Notes: generated by a model from the letters alone, not told the origin. DNA of 64,000 nt from Ophioderma brevispina (GCA_023653785.1 JAMKCH010071773.1:1-64000), one strand, 5' to 3'. Positions 29,590 through 42,780 are shown, counted from the stretch's first letter. Translations and numbers: made by a program.

Positions 29590-30735
29590 TTTACAGACCC
29601 AGATAAGGGGTTCCCCAAACAGTTAAGTTACCCCCTAAATTCGAGTAATTTCGTTGGCATAACTTCAACTTAAACTGGATGGTTTGGAAAATTTTAAAAA
29701 GTTTTAAAGAGAGAAACTTTGGCTTCTGCGACAAAAGTCGGTGTTGCTTTTAAAAAAAAAACACCTTGGCCTCAACACACCCTCGCCGTTTGCCAAAACG
29801 AATGTTGTCAGAAAAAGTGTCACTGGCACTTTGCCGTAGTGCCAGGCCTAAAGTCGAGAAATTAATCCATTTATATACAACAAATTATTTTTGTTTCCTT
29901 TTCTTTGTATTCCATTTCCCGGTCTGAAGTACATAAGCTTAAAATATGACGCATAGGCAAACAAATATAAACAACAAGACAAATATTTGCAGGAAAACAA
30001 AGAGATGTAAGCTTTACAGTCATCGTATCAATAAAGTCATTTTCTTTGCAGATTGCTCTTTTTTATGATGAAAGAGGATGTTGAAGTGCTTGTTTCAATC
30101 AAAATAAGCTTAATTGTTTTGCCATCAAGGGTAAGACTCATAGTCACCATTTCCTTCATCTGCACTGATAACATTATTGTAGTGGTTTACACATGCTGTT
30201 TGACCATTTGCTGATGGTTCTGTTTGATGATGTTGGTTCCATCCATGCTCGCCGGATTTCCCCACGTTGAGGCCGTGTAAAAAATCGTTCCTCCTTTATG
30301 AGTCGATCTCTCTTCACATTTCACCTGGTGTTGCTTTAACACAAATCTCATCTCATTATTTTTTGACTGCATTATTTGTTCTTGTTTTTGTTTATTGTTT
30401 GCCTATGCGTTTAATGTTGTTTAAGCTTATTTACTTCAGACCGCAATGCATAAAAGCAAGGAAATGAACGGGGTTTTGTTGTAAATTGATAATTTCTTGT
30501 GTATTTCAGTCCTTTGAATACGTAAGGCCACTTTTTCGACAACTCATTTTAGAAAAGGGAATGTTTGGTTGATGCCAAAAGTGGTTTTCTTGAAAGCAAA
30601 CGACTTTAGGGGGCAATAGCCAAATGTTTCCTCTCTTTAAAACTTTTTAAAATTTTCCAAACTCCAGTTCTAGTGAAGTTATGCAATGAATGTCCTCGAA
30701 TTTTATGGGGAAACTTATTTTTGGGACCCCTGTAT
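29590..30735. mobile_element. Large foldback (inverted-repeat) element in intron
   Basis: The two halves are diverged reverse complements. GGAAAATTTTAAAAAGTTTT (29678-29705) pairs with AAAACTTTTTAAAATTTTCC near 30640. CGGTCTGAAGTACATAAGC (29920-29940) pairs with the complement near 30430-30450. TAGGCAAACAAATA pairs with TATTGTTTGCCTA. Each arm is about 400 bp, with the outer ends near ACAGACCCAG and ACCCCTGTAT. No coding frame. Foldback or very old TIR transposon. Confidence 0.65.
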
Positions 30736-31996
30736 ATCATAAGTGTTTTTACTTAAAACTCTCGATATCATAACAACTAGGAGTCATATATAGTCAGTTT
30801 AAACAACAGCCAGGTCAAATTTTAACAGATTTTTCCGGTTCCATATCTGACTAGAAATCTCGTAAAGTCACATTTTTACTTTACTCGCGCCTAGTGAAAT
30901 CGACGAGACAATTAAGATTCAGTTGACATTAACAATATTTTTTTCTCTCCAGTTTTTGGTTGGCATTGACGCATTCTCAGATGAAGAAAACTGTAACGAG
31001 TGGTAAGGTTTTGAGGACATGCAATTGTATTGTGTAGTAGGAATGTAAGCTAATTGTTTGTGAAAGTAAATCCACTGGAAAACTGCTTTAGGCTTACTGC
31101 TAACTTTATAATCTATAGAGGCAACTTGCCTGCACAAGATAAAGGCCTGAAAATGCTTTATTTCTATCAGAGCCAAAAAATGGCTTCGGACATAATGACC
31201 TTTGCAATGTAAACGTGGACAGCCGTAAGGTATTGAGATTCATCCTGTTTGATTTTACGAGTTCATAACTAGGGGATCGGTTTGGACTGCAAATTGTCGA
31301 CAACCCCCTCCCCTCGGTCCAACAAAACGCAACCCTTCTATTCGAAAGAGAGTAAAAAATAATTAAAAAAAATGATGGTGTGGTCAAAAACTTGGTGGCA
31401 TGGTGTTTTTTGGGTAAAAAATCACGTTTTTGAGCTAAAAACTTAAGAATAACAAGGATTTTGGTAATTTCTTAGCAAAGGAAAGGAATAAAAGAGAAAG
31501 TGTAGATGGGGGTAAAATTACCGTGAATAGACAACTTTTATCATCAAATGCAATACTCTATCAACTCGTTACATTTATATTAGAGATTTCGGTTTTAATA
31601 TAATATATAAAGGTATTAAATTTTAGCCGCAAAATCACCTTTTTTCCTAAAAAAAAAACATCCTTTTTATCACATGTCCCCACAACGAGTATTACATGAA
31701 ACCTTTATGCAGAAAAACCTATAGCAATAAACAAAAAAGGATACCATAAATAAATTGTATATTTTTTACCTAAATAATAAAAAAATATTTTTCGCTTAAC
31801 TTGCAGCCCAAATTTCTTTTCCAATCCCTGCCACCAAATATTTCAACCACAACCATCACTTTCCTTAATCTTATATATTTATATCCTTCAAATAAGTGGG
31901 TTGGTTGTTTTTTGTACGGTGTGGAGGGGTACTCGAAAACTCGAGCACTTTTCAAGGCTCGGCGGCTCCGCTAACACAATGCCTGTTTAATTTCAG
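30736..31996. other. Intron, no gene seen
   Basis: No recognised element or exon. Short frames on the minus strand here show no domain. Confidence 0.45.
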
Positions 31997-32291
31997 TTTT
32001 GAAGGATTGTCATGACATCGCAAATCATACAGCTTGACATCCAAATGGCACCCCGCCCTAAAAAATCCTTGCGATGGATTGCTATACAACGTCAATGGTG
32101 TTGGGCAACTCAAGATCACTGTGAATCCAAGAAAAATGACTTAATATTCATGAAAACGCACAATGTACTATAACGACCCTGAGGAGTCGTACAAACCAAA
32201 ATTCCGATGTCGTTATATCTGTTAAAGGGATTAACTCCCCAACAGGAAAACTGGAGACGAAAAACTTATATTTGGAAAACAGATGAAGAAA
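31997..32291 (+). pseudogene. Ig/EGF/FN3 receptor: FN3 exon, A-type, heavily frameshifted
   Basis: The acceptor is GCCTGTTTAATTTCAG and the donor GTAAGT. FN3-like pieces are spread over three frames: DCHDIANHTA, then NPCDGLLYNVNGVGQLKITV, then DPEESY and NSPTGKLETKNLYLE. The PC.GL.Y core matches the intact A-type FN3 at 37969. At least four indels make it non-functional. The position between EGF exon 4 and the FN3 at 32699 completes an EGF-A-B block. Confidence 0.6.
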
Positions 32292-32305
32292 GTAAGTTTA
32301 TAATG

Positions 32306-32394
32306 TAGTAGTTAGTAGTAGTTAGTAGTAGAGAGATTAAGTAAGTAGTAGTAGTGTAGGTAGTAGTAGTAGTAGTAGTAGTAGTTAGTAGTAA
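32306..32394. repeat. (TAG)n microsatellite
   Basis: About 90 bp of TAGTAGTAG with GTTAG interruptions, starting 15 bases after the donor of the damaged FN3 exon. Confidence 0.9.
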
Positions 32395-32698
32395 ACCAAA
32401 TTTCTGTGATTTTGAAATTCATTGAAAGACGTTTTAACTGGGCAATGTTGTTACTCCTTCGAAAGAGTGCACTTATTTTGCGTTATAAAATAGATTTATT
32501 TTCAAAATTTTGATGATTCAATTTTGTGATGATGATTTTTTTCATCCTTGATGAATTAACACCACAGAAAATATTCTGTGTTCCGTGTTATCTTTTGTGT
32601 CTCATTATGATAGCATAATGCTACCGCAACTTTGCTGTTGATTGTGACGATAGTAAGATCTCATCTTGTCTTCACACATTTTGCTACACCGAACCCAG

Positions 32699-32970
32699 TG
32701 GACCTCCTACAGATCTGAAAGTCATGTCCGTGGGTTTTGACTTCATTGCCTTTGATTGGGATCTTCCATCATGTGGTCAAAGACATGGCAAAATCCTCTC
32801 ATTTACCTACAAGTTTACAAGCCCTACCAATGAGATAACGTATTATACAAGTGACGATGCAGCTAGCATCACCGGATTAAATCCTTCAACGGAGTACTCT
32901 TTTACCGTAGCAGCTACCACAAAAGCCGGCACAGGACCTTTTAGTGAAGTAATCTACAAAGAAACTGAAG
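32699..32970 (+). CDS. Ig/EGF/FN3 receptor: FN3 exon, B-type (intact)
   Basis: The acceptor is CACCGAACCCAG and the donor GTATCT. The frame gives GPPTDLKVMSVGFDFIAFDW, then LPSCGQRHGKILSFTYKF and LNPSTEYSFTVAATTKAGTG, with the core Trp, Leu and Tyr of a fibronectin type III domain. The CG.R.G.I pattern is shared with the FN3 exons at 38451 and 43923, which marks it as B-type. Confidence 0.88.
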
Positions 32971-33499
32971 GTATCTTGATTACATGTAACATCTGTATTA
33001 GTTTAGCTAGGGTTTAAAGCTGTGTGCTGTGAATTTGGAAATTTCACTTGGCGAATAGACTCTTACACAAGTGCATAGTCTATTACACAAGTAGTACATA
33101 GCAGATGGCCATATGCTGTTATTTAAAGAGCACAACAATGATTGCGTTGTCAAAATATTAAAATAATTTGGTGGCTACAAGTAGTGTACAAACAGCGATC
33201 GATTATGCTCAGTGTGAAGAGCTACAATACGTCAGAATTGATATTTCTTTTATAAAAGCTATTCAGTATTCACAATATTATGCAGAGGATAGGTGAAGCA
33301 ATTCACAGAAAGAATTATTGTATAATTATTATGAAATCATGTGTTGGGATGACGGGGTGTCTTTAACAGAATACACCTCAATACTATATCTGACTTTGTA
33401 CCCATTGTATGTTAATTAGGGTGATGGACTGTCTTTAACTAATACATATTAATACTGTTATATTATCCTCCATTTTGTGATTAAAAATATTATTTATTT

Positions 33500-34470
33500 A
33501 TCAATTTTATTTGAGAAAAGATTTCTCACAGGAAAAATACTTTGTTTATGATGAAAAAGAGAATAGGAAATTCCCCTAGTGCTATATTGAGATCAGACCA
33601 GATCTTGTTTACAACTAGAGAGGTGAATGGGAATTCTCTAAGATGTAAAGTTATGAGTCAACTTGTTTTTATATTCATTGAGAGGAAAACGGATTGCAAA
33701 ATTTGCGGGTATCCCCTGATGTTATTTATGTAAGATGGTGCAATGTAGATGATGTCATTTATGTGAGACCCCATTGGTCAGCTAGTGCAAGGTTATGTTC
33801 ATGCATGATGATGCTGTAATGATTATAATTAGAAATATTGGGAAATCTAGCTGTGAGATAAATAGTGCTTACTGGAAAGACTCAGGGCCAGCAGCCATCC
33901 AGTAACAAGTAGCTAGAAGTAAATTCCACGTGAGCGAAGCTTTAATTATTCTACTGCCGTCTTTGAAGCCAAAAGTGCTGGGAATCAAAATAGGATTCCA
34001 AATTGTGGACAGATAGAAATCGTGGTAATTATATCTTGGACTGCTATACCGTGGAATATTAGTGTCGTCGATGGACTTATTCAACCTTATCGTCTTGAAG
34101 TGCTGGACAAAAGTTATCTTCAGGATTGAGAAGATCCCGATGGAATATTACCTGAGGAATTATAAGTGTGACTTTGCATGCTGTCATTTTGAAGTCTTCG
34201 CTGTGAGGACATATCATCGTTGAACTGCAACGCTTCTTTAACTCTGGACATTAGTGGACTCAATAAGTATCATAATCTTAAATTATTGTGTGTAATTTTA
34301 TTATGTGTAATATTGTTTTTGGACATACCAAGTTCTTGACCCAAACTTATTAAAATCATTAAAACGGTGTTATTATATAAAATTCAGATCACTTGTGCAC
34401 AAGGCTCATTTGTTTGTATTTAAGGGTATTTCTGAACTTTGACGTCCACGAGACATCATAACAATACTTA
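33500..34470 (+). mobile_element. Unclassified interspersed repeat, copy 1
   Basis: The order of blocks is shared with 41240-42780 (plus) and with the reverse complement of 49905-50610. These include CAGGAAAAATACTTTGTTT, GAAGCCAAAAGTGCTGGG, ACATATCATCGTTGAACTGC, AACTCTGGACATTAGTGGAC, TTATTATATAAAATTCAGATC and TTAAGGGTATTTCT. About 0.9 kb, no coding frame, not identified. A solo LTR is possible but no TG...CA ends were fixed. Confidence 0.6.
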
Positions 34471-36491
34471 GCTAATACATATTAATAATACATATTAATA
34501 CTTAAGAACTAATACATATTTTGTTATATATTTTTGCTATTCAGTGTTAAAATGAACCACTTTCTTAGACGACTGTTTTAAACTGTCTATGGGACTTCTT
34601 TAATGGAATAAACCTTAACACTAAATGGCTTTATTCCGTTATATTTTATAAAGAACTAATGCATATTAATCCCCCCCCCCGCAACGGATGATTCCTTGTC
34701 GCACAAAACGCAAACGAATACGATATAAGGCTTTTATGTAATTGTAAGTTCATCCATTGCGGTCATCTTAGCGAAAAAAAATGGAGGTACCGCCTTAAGG
34801 GAGGTCAGGGTGTCCGTCAATACTTTACACTTTACCGTGTAAAATGCCGAAAAATGGTACTTACATTACTTATGATGTTACTCTAAGCAAATAATGACAA
34901 TATTTGTATTTTTCTTATATTTTTAGAGCAATAAACTGTGTATGCTTACTTTGGTACCCATCATTGCCAAATAAATACCAATTTTGCTTGCATGAATGGT
35001 GAAAACCTCTTGATTTTGGAGATTTTAAACATACGACATCTATTATATAACCTCTCAGTTAAGACTTCACTATGACTATTGTTAAAACTTGATATATTTG
35101 TACATTATTTGAAGAAAGGACATATGTAGCTACACAATGATACCAAAAAAGATGATGTTTGTCTCTTAATTACGACCCCCCCCCCTCCCGTCTTGGTCGT
35201 GAATGTAGTGGAAAAACCCTTGGTTGGACGAGGGTTAATTAGCTTGTGGGGACTTATTTTTTCCCCACATGGAAAGAAGTTCCCACAAGGTATGTATGAC
35301 ATACACCTCCGAGGACAAAAAAAAAAGCTAAAACAAAACCCATTGTAGAACTTTCGAGGACAAAAGATTTCCTTCCAAAAGAAGTTCTTTTTGTCTTTGG
35401 TCCTCTGAAGTATATGGTACACCTAGTACGTACTTACACGCACATTTTCTAGAAGCGCATTTTTAAATTATTTTGATAAAATAATAATTTTGTGTATTAC
35501 TAAAATAGTCAACTAAAAATACAATGTGTCTAAATCAGTGATGGTCTTTTACTAGATATTAGCTAAAACGTTTCATTATGTTTGACATTGATGATATTGG
35601 CAGCTTTCTTTTTTCTGTTTTTTTTTTTTTTGCCAAAAATGGGAAATCTGATTTCTTGGATTACTTGTAATCAAATACGTACAATTATACATAAAATATT
35701 TTTCTAAACATGATTCTTGTCGTGAGTGCTGCATCGCAAAATTTGTGTTTAGGTTTTTAAGACAGACTTCACAATAATTTTATTTCCACAGACATTGACA
35801 AAGTAATAAATACGTGTTAAAATAAACGAAAATTGCATATAGAAAAAAAATGCCGTAGGAGGAGATGCACACCAACCCCAGAAGGCAACAATCCAGTACA
35901 TCCCCCACCTGCAAACACCAACTTGTTTTAATAAAATAAAATTTCAAACATAAATGAACAAGAAACTAAGAAACTGAGGAACAGACGGCGGTCCAAGGAA
36001 AAACATCAGTTAAATTTGCTGATGAATTATACCATATTTGTACTTTTTTCTTAATTCGTAGATTTGTAACATCAAATTTGTTTCTGTTGTAATCATTTTG
36101 CGATCGATTATATTATTTAAATTTCTTGCACTAGTATAATATGATTCTGAACAACACACACATCTTGCAATGCAAAAGAGACGATAACAGTTACGAAACA
36201 GTTAAGCAAAATGTTTCAAGGTTAACTCATTAAGGTAATCATATCTTTTGAATGGTACCTGCAATTGCAATAATCTCTAAGGTGTCTCTTCTTTACACTG
36301 ATACTTAAAGAGACATTTTGTGATCTAAAGCCTCGCCCCCGACTTACTCCGAAAATGTTGTTATATCATCTAAACCGTTTGCCTAAATAAAAGTTATCCT
36401 TCAACTTATTGGGTTTGTGTTTTTACTCGCCCTCTATCAGTATCGTTCAAGCATACTACACTGTTTACTGTGATGCATTCATTTGTATCAG
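34471..36491. other. Intron, no gene seen
   Basis: Gene-free. It holds a C10 run at 34671 and an AT-rich stretch. Nothing else recognised. Confidence 0.45.
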
Positions 36492-36629
36492 GTTGCCCTG
36501 CCGGCACATTTGGAACTGCTTGTAACCACACTTGTCACTGCGCTCTCGGAGACAGCGTATGTAACCCTAGGACAGGAGAATGTACATCAGGAGAATGTGC
36601 CACACAGTGGAGTGGGAAAGCCTGTCAAG
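36492..36629 (+). CDS. Ig/EGF/FN3 receptor: EGF-like exon 5 (intact)
   Basis: The acceptor ends TTTGTATCAG and the donor is GTAATG. It encodes GCPAGTFGTACNHTCHCALG, then VCNPRTGECTSGEC and WSGKACQ. The module is complete and in frame. It is about 85 percent identical at the DNA level to EGF exon 6 (40233), judged by eye, which starts the next repeated block. Confidence 0.86.
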
Positions 36630-36879
36630 GTAATGATACTGAAATACAAACAAAATCTAACATCACATTTTGATTTTAAGGACATCTATGTTGGCTTCAC
36701 CTGTAGTAAAATAGGTCACAGGTCAATAGAATCCAATAGCTGCCAATAGCTGTTGACTTTATCGCCATTTTGGTTAATAACCAAACAAGTAAGGTAGTCA
36801 AAACTATTCCCATACTTCATTCTATATGAGCTGGACCAACAAAACCAACCACGTTTTACAAACATTGGAACAACTTTTA

Positions 36880-37090
36880 ATTTTGGAACCCTGTACAAAC
36901 CAAATTTGACTTTTGTTTACTATTTTTACATTTTTACCCCATAGTTCCAAAACTATAAGCCATAGGTAGTATAAACTATACCTTTTTTGGAATCCTTGTA
37001 ACCAGACAAACATGGTGTGTTTTTCAACATAATCGGAACATTTTAAAATTTTTACCCCTGTGTAACCTTGAAATCCAAGATGGGGGCCAT
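36880..37090 (+). repeat. Dispersed repeat with the AAACTATACCTTTTTT motif, copy 2
   Basis: Shares ordered blocks with 5335-5485. Intronic and non-coding. Confidence 0.45.
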
Positions 37091-37968
37091 AAAATGGATG
37101 TGGCAAGTGCTTCCATCATTTGTTTTTTATTATCAATGCATACAATACTTGTGTACCAAAATTCATAATTTTATCCAGATTTGCACACTCACATGAGAGC
37201 TGTGCACTACAGTCCCCCACTAAACGGGTTCACATTTAAGTTGTTATGAATACCCATCCTAAAAGCCAATCCGAAAGTATTTATTTTGATCAACTAATTT
37301 ACAGATTCGTCGTAATTAATTGATCATGGTTATTACAATTGTAATTGATTGAAAACAACCTCCTTTTACACTCACTGACATTTGTGTTATGTTATTTTTT
37401 TGCCTACATGCGTACTGCAGTTTTTTGTCCAGGTAAGACAATGTTTTGCACTCTTTAATCCGAATATATTGTATTTTATTCAACATCAAGCATAAATATG
37501 GTGTAATAATTATTATGGGGATATTATTAGTGGACTTATTATTTATAAAATAAATAAAATGTATTGCGTAAGTAGTTTCATAATAATTGGTAGAAGTGAA
37601 TGACAACTGTCATAAGATAAAGCGCATACTTGCAAGATGTAGGATGAAGACACTGCATTACGCGAAGCGTGCAGGCGCGGTGCGCGGTGTTCTTGACTAT
37701 ATACTAATAAAATTCTTACATAAACAAGAGACCTAGAGAAGAAAGCTTATTTGAACTAAAATAAAAGAGAAATAATAGTTATTTTTTCTTATAGTTTACT
37801 TCTTACATGGTTATAGGGAATTTAAAATATCGGTATGCCATTTGTTGAGAAAAAATGGTAATGTTGGTGTAATGATCTAACTCCGAGACGTATCATCCTA
37901 TTTGAGACGTATTTTGAGTATGAGTACTGGAATTATTTCAAAATGTCTGCTTTTCAATTCCCACACAG

Positions 37969-38280
37969 TGCCTGGGACGGTCTCTGGGTTAACAGTGTTG
38001 GAAGATGATACGAAAACAAATACTGTTGAGATCCATTGGGATCCATTGAGTGATTATCCCTGTCCTGGATTAAGTTATATTGTTGAGTACGAGTTAGTGA
38101 GCAAAGATCAATGTCAAATCGAGGCTGACTCACGCATTCGATTGGCTGATCAAATCAACGAATCAAGCGCTATTCTCACAGACGTAGACTATCATTCTAC
38201 ATACATGGTGTATGTTAAAGCCTTTCATCCCGCAGGAAGTGGACAATCTGTGAAGTTGTTAACACAAACAGGAGAATCTG
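37969..38280 (+). CDS. Ig/EGF/FN3 receptor: FN3 exon, A-type (intact)
   Basis: The acceptor is CAATTCCCACACAG and the donor GTAAGA. The frame reads VPGTVSGLTVLEDD, then VEIHWDPLSDYPCPGLSYIV, RIRLADQINESSAILTDVDY and STYMVYVKAFHPAGSGQS. This is a full FN3 domain with Trp in strand B and Tyr in strand F. It is the intact counterpart of the damaged exons at 31997 and 43426. Confidence 0.88.
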
Positions 38281-38450
38281 GTAAGAAGTAAATGCATTTT
38301 TACAATGGACTACTATTGCCTTTACACCATTATAAAATTACTGTTTCCCGAAAGACATTTTCAAAATCATTAATTCATGCTAGTTAACAGCAGTTACCCC
38401 CGCTGACTATACATGTATGCTTCATTTTATTTTTTCTTTTAAAATTTCAG

Positions 38451-38735
38451 TTCCAAGACACCCGCCAACGAATGTTGAAATCCACGATCAAACATCAAAA
38501 TCACTCAGATTTTCTTGGGATGCGCCGAGTTGTGGGGATAGAGGTGGTGAGATATCGTCGTATTTATATCGGCTAGGCAGCCCTAATGGAACAACGGAGG
38601 GGAGCATAGAGGTTAACGTAATTACCTTCAACAATCTGAAACCATCCACATCGTATACATTTAGTGTAGCGGCTTCAACTCGTATCGGCAGAGGACCCTT
38701 TTCAACGACAAATACCTATAACACCTCAAAAATAT
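38451..38735 (+). CDS. Ig/EGF/FN3 receptor: FN3 exon, B-type (intact)
   Basis: The acceptor is TTCTTTTAAAATTTCAG and the donor GTAAGA. It encodes VPRHPPTNVEIHDQTSKSLR, then FSWDAPSCGDRGGEISSYLY and LKPSTSYTFSVAASTRIGRG. It is a B-type FN3, the sister of 32699 and 43923, and is in frame throughout. Confidence 0.88.
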
Positions 38736-39318
38736 GTAAGAACAAAATTGAACTAATGTAGAAGTTAGACATGAGTTACTGAAATTTTAAGAATTTAATC
38801 AGAACAAGCTATTTTACATATAGTAAAAATAATTTTGGTTTTTGTTCTATAGTTCTCTTGGAGTCGTAGTATAGCAGGAATTTCTCTTAATTTCAGAACT
38901 TTCTCGTGACACATTCCTATCAATTGTGACATGTACAAAATTTATCATGGAAGCGAAATCTTTTTTCTGCGTGAGTTTTTCCTGTTTTGAAGAAATGGTT
39001 TTGGTTTAACCACACTGACATCACGATAAGATGAAGAACATAATACGTGCTCCATTTTTTGAAAAAAATAAAACCCAATTATGTTAATTCTGCTAATTGT
39101 GACCCGGCAACCCACTAGCCCTAAGTTTAATTACCGCAAATTAAACTTCATAGCATGGGCAACTATTATAAAAAGTTCAGACAGAAATTACTAGAGGATA
39201 TAGGACTTTTGATAAATAATAATGTGTAGAAGAAGATATTTTTCCCGGGTGTTTATACTATTTTTCCGAAAATAGCCCTTTAACCATCAATTGCTCAAAT
39301 TCTTTGCCGATGTCATGA
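38736..39318. other. Intron, no gene seen
   Basis: AT-rich; nothing recognised. Confidence 0.4.
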
Positions 39319-39747
39319 AATCAGTGTCCGTGTGACTGCATTCCCCCCCCAGTGTGTGCTTATTCCCGTCATGAAATACGGTGTCCGTGTTACTACTGCA
39401 TTCTCCATTGTGTGCTGTAGTCCATACAGTGTCCGTTTGACTGAATTCTCCATTTGGTGTGCTGATTCCATACCGTGTCCGTGTGGACTGCATTCTCCAG
39501 TTGTGTGTATCCCTACATTGTTCCGGTGACTGCATTCTCCATTGTGTGCTGATTCCATAATTGTCCTGTGACTGCTCTCCATTGTGTGCTTGTCATTTCA
39601 TACAGTGTCCGTGTGAACTGCAATTCTCCATTGTGGCTTGTAATTCCATACACAGTCGTCCGGTGACTGCATTCATCCATTGTGTGCTGTCATATCCTAC
39701 AGTGTCCGTGTGACGGCATTCTCCATTGTGTGCTGTATTCCAGTTTT
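39319..39747. repeat. Minisatellite, about 45-bp unit, roughly ten copies
   Basis: The repeated unit contains AGTGTCCGTGTGACTGCATT followed by CTCCATTGTGTGCTGATTCC. Copies vary by many small indels. Frames crossing it on either strand are repeat artefacts. Confidence 0.88.
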
Positions 39748-40232
39748 TTCCAGCACGCTACCCAATAACCTCGTCTACAAGGTCCACGGTGTTTCCCCGT
39801 ATAATGTTTTATGTAGCTAGGGACACGCTGTTTGGGTCATTTGGGACGCTCAAATTCATGACAAATCCGCGGTACTTTTCCTTTTCAATTTCATAAAGAA
39901 CTTGGCGCAGCTGGCACACATCAATTGTTCTGGGTGGTGTTTTCGGCAATACATGACCGCGTTTTGAGTGAATAATATTCATTATTCAATGAATATCAAT
40001 ATCATCATCATATCAAAAACTCCCGTCATCAGGCCAAGATACTTCCAGATGTGTCTGTGGTTCAAATGACGAGATGCTAAATCAAACACACCCCACGCAA
40101 GCATTGGCCAATAATGTGTTGATTACGCTTTCTTATTTCTAAATTGTTCGCTTAATTCTTAAAATATCATACGACAATTAAAATGAATCATCATCATGCA
40201 TTAATACCATTAATGTTAAATCCTTGTAACAG

Positions 40233-40373
40233 TTTGTCCTGTAGGAAGGTTTGGCGTAACCTGTAACCACACTTGTCACTGCGCTTATCGGAGACAGCGT
40301 ATGCAACCCTACCACAGGAGAATTGGATATCAGGAGAATGTGCACACACAGTGGAGTGGGGAAGCGTGTCAAG
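40233..40373 (+). pseudogene. Ig/EGF/FN3 receptor: EGF-like exon 6 (frameshifted)
   Basis: The acceptor ends CCTTGTAACAG and the donor is GTTAAA. It starts VCPVGRFGVTCNHTCHCA. An extra base near 40286 then shifts it into a frame reading GDSVCNPTTGE, and a further change near 40326 scrambles the end, although the DNA still matches WSG.ACQ. It is a duplicate of exon 5 at 36492. Confidence 0.75.
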
Positions 40374-41239
40374 GTTAAAGTTGTCTGCAAGATTAACCAT
40401 GTTAACTGAAATTGCAAACTCTGCCAGTAAACTCATGATAACCCATGCTTACAACATTTGCGGAGTAACTGTCTTAGATATTCGTTTGTTAACATGTTTT
40501 TGTTAGTAATATGAGATGCATGAAATATTTCATATTAAAATGTCTTCTTCGCAACGCCGAAAGCCCCTTTTATATAGCTCCTCTGAACGTAATCCCGTCA
40601 GATTACAGCAAGCACTAGGATGACCTTGGTATGCACTTTTCTGCACTTGTTATTTTGCCACAGTTAAAGTAAAATTTAAAGGAATTGCGGAACACCGAGT
40701 ATTTTCACATCTTGAGGAATTTCCAACATTTTTCTTAAACCATGTCGTTTTAGAGAGCAAAATGAAATTTTGGATTAAATAAATATTTGGTTATTGTATA
40801 GGTCATAAAAGTATTTTTCCTCTTGAAAAGGTTCATCTGGAATGTTCATTATGATTGAGAATTCAATTTCATCTTGTGCGATTCCAAAAAAAGGGGAAAT
40901 CAGTGCAGGGTTACGCAGTGATCAGTGAAGTGTCTCCACTATACTAGTGACTTCATCTTCATCAGTATTTTTCCTATTCGAAAAGTATATTTCAAAGTGA
41001 CCATGCTAAAAAAAACCACGTAAATCATGACCATGTAAAGGGGGTGGTCCAGACAACTCCAGATTCAGGGGACTGAAGGCTTATTTGCAAACAATTTTTA
41101 CATATTCTAAAAAGCTGGGAGTCGAGTCACTAGCATCCCTGCTGACACACACGCGACCCATGAACGGTGCATGGTCTACTGCTATGGTAACCTAATTGTG
41201 TGATTAATTATTATTATTTTACTTCGCATGTATCTAAGA

Positions 41240-42780
41240 AAAAGATTCCTTGCAGGAAAATTACCTTATTTCATCATGCAGAGAAAAAAGGAATTCCATT
41301 ATAGACTCTTATATATACATATAACGAACACACATTTGTAGAAAAGCAACTATAAAATCTTGGGATTTTCCAGGTATAGTGCAAGTTTAAGGGGTATGAC
41401 CCCATTTAAATATATAGTTTTCCATCTTGTAGAATGGCTTCACCCAAAAAACATTTTGCGCGAATTTCAGTCCGCTTTTGTGTGAGAACTACAAATTTTT
41501 ATTTGTAAAGCCCATAAAGCCTGCGTAAAAATATTACAGCGACCGAATGGAGTACATTTTGCTCGTATCTTTCCTAACCAATCATTCTGAGCTCTAGAAT
41601 TTCACAGGGTAAATAAGAGAAAAAAAATAGTAGCTTCTGCACATACCAAATTTTTGCAAATTCGGTAAAACCAGAGGTTTGGGGACGATGGGCTATTAGC
41701 GATTGGGCCATTGGTCCTTTAATATTGCAAGAATAGGTAGTTTCCAATGATGTCATTGATGTGAGATGATCATCGTTGAACTGTAAAATTTCTTTTAAAC
41801 TTAAGTGGACGGGGGGGGGGGGGTTCTAGGGACCAGCAAAACGACCTTTGCCATTTACGAATAACGATTTACTTTTTCCGACTCATATTTTTTTACATTG
41901 GTAAACTTGGATATTGCATTCTTTTCATGTGAAAAACAAAATTAAAATCAAACGCTCGAATTAGAGTATATTAGGGGGATTCCCTAGGACCCCCCCCTTG
42001 TCCTCCAACAGGCGTCTCAGTAAAATAGAATTTAAAACAAGTAACTATGATTTTTTTCTTTGTTAGTATTTACACATTCATGGAATTAAAAAAAAATAAT
42101 AATTATACATTCAGTTAACCAGATATGCTGATAGCGTGACTTTGCTTTGTCATATCTCTCTTACAAACCAATGGTTAAGTTTACATGGCGAACAATACAC
42201 CCACCAAAAATATGACAATTAAAAATGACATAATCTGTGTTCAATGTAGGGAGGACTGGCCTATTAAACACATATTTACAACTTTTTCATTCTACGTGTA
42301 CTGTTTGTGTTAATTTGTGTTCCCTTTTTCTGAATTGAAATAAAGTTTTTTTTAGGTCCTTTGGGGGAATTCTAATTTTATTACTAAATTGTGATTACCT
42401 TATGTCCCTGCATGTGTGGTATATATTTCGTTCAAAAAATCCTGTTGGGAAAGTGGTTTCCGTAGGGTGAGGGAGTACATGGACCCTTGTACACCAACGG
42501 AAAGTAGGAAGCCTTGTCCACTTTTAACACTTTAAAAAAATGCACCTTTCACTTAAAGTGTTAATTCTGGACATTAGTCGTCGGTCAGAGGGGACTTATT
42601 AGATAAAAATAAAAACAATAGATTTGAGGACCCTTCTGAGGGTACTTAAATAATATCACCATTGTAATTGTGTTTTGGACATTACAAAATTCTTAACCAA
42701 CCATTTTCATGAACATTATAAAGAAAAGTGGTATTACCGGTATAAAAATTCAGATAATTTGTGCATTTTATTTGCAAATG
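41240..42780 (+). mobile_element. Unclassified interspersed repeat, copy 2 (fragmented)
   Basis: It shares the starting block (AAAGATTCCTTGCAGGAAAA), CATCGTTGAACTG at 41772 and the terminal part GTGTTTTGGACATTACAAAA to AAAATTCAGATAATTTGTGC with copy 1. The middle is expanded by unrelated sequence, including a G10-plus run at 41810. Confidence 0.5.

Noticed and set aside
35105..35422. 105-residue minus-strand frame
   Set aside because: Low-complexity (C-run and A-run translated), with no domain and no splice or start context.
39319..39747. CRISPR-like array
   Set aside because: The repeats are adjacent units of a minisatellite without unique spacers, in a eukaryotic intron.
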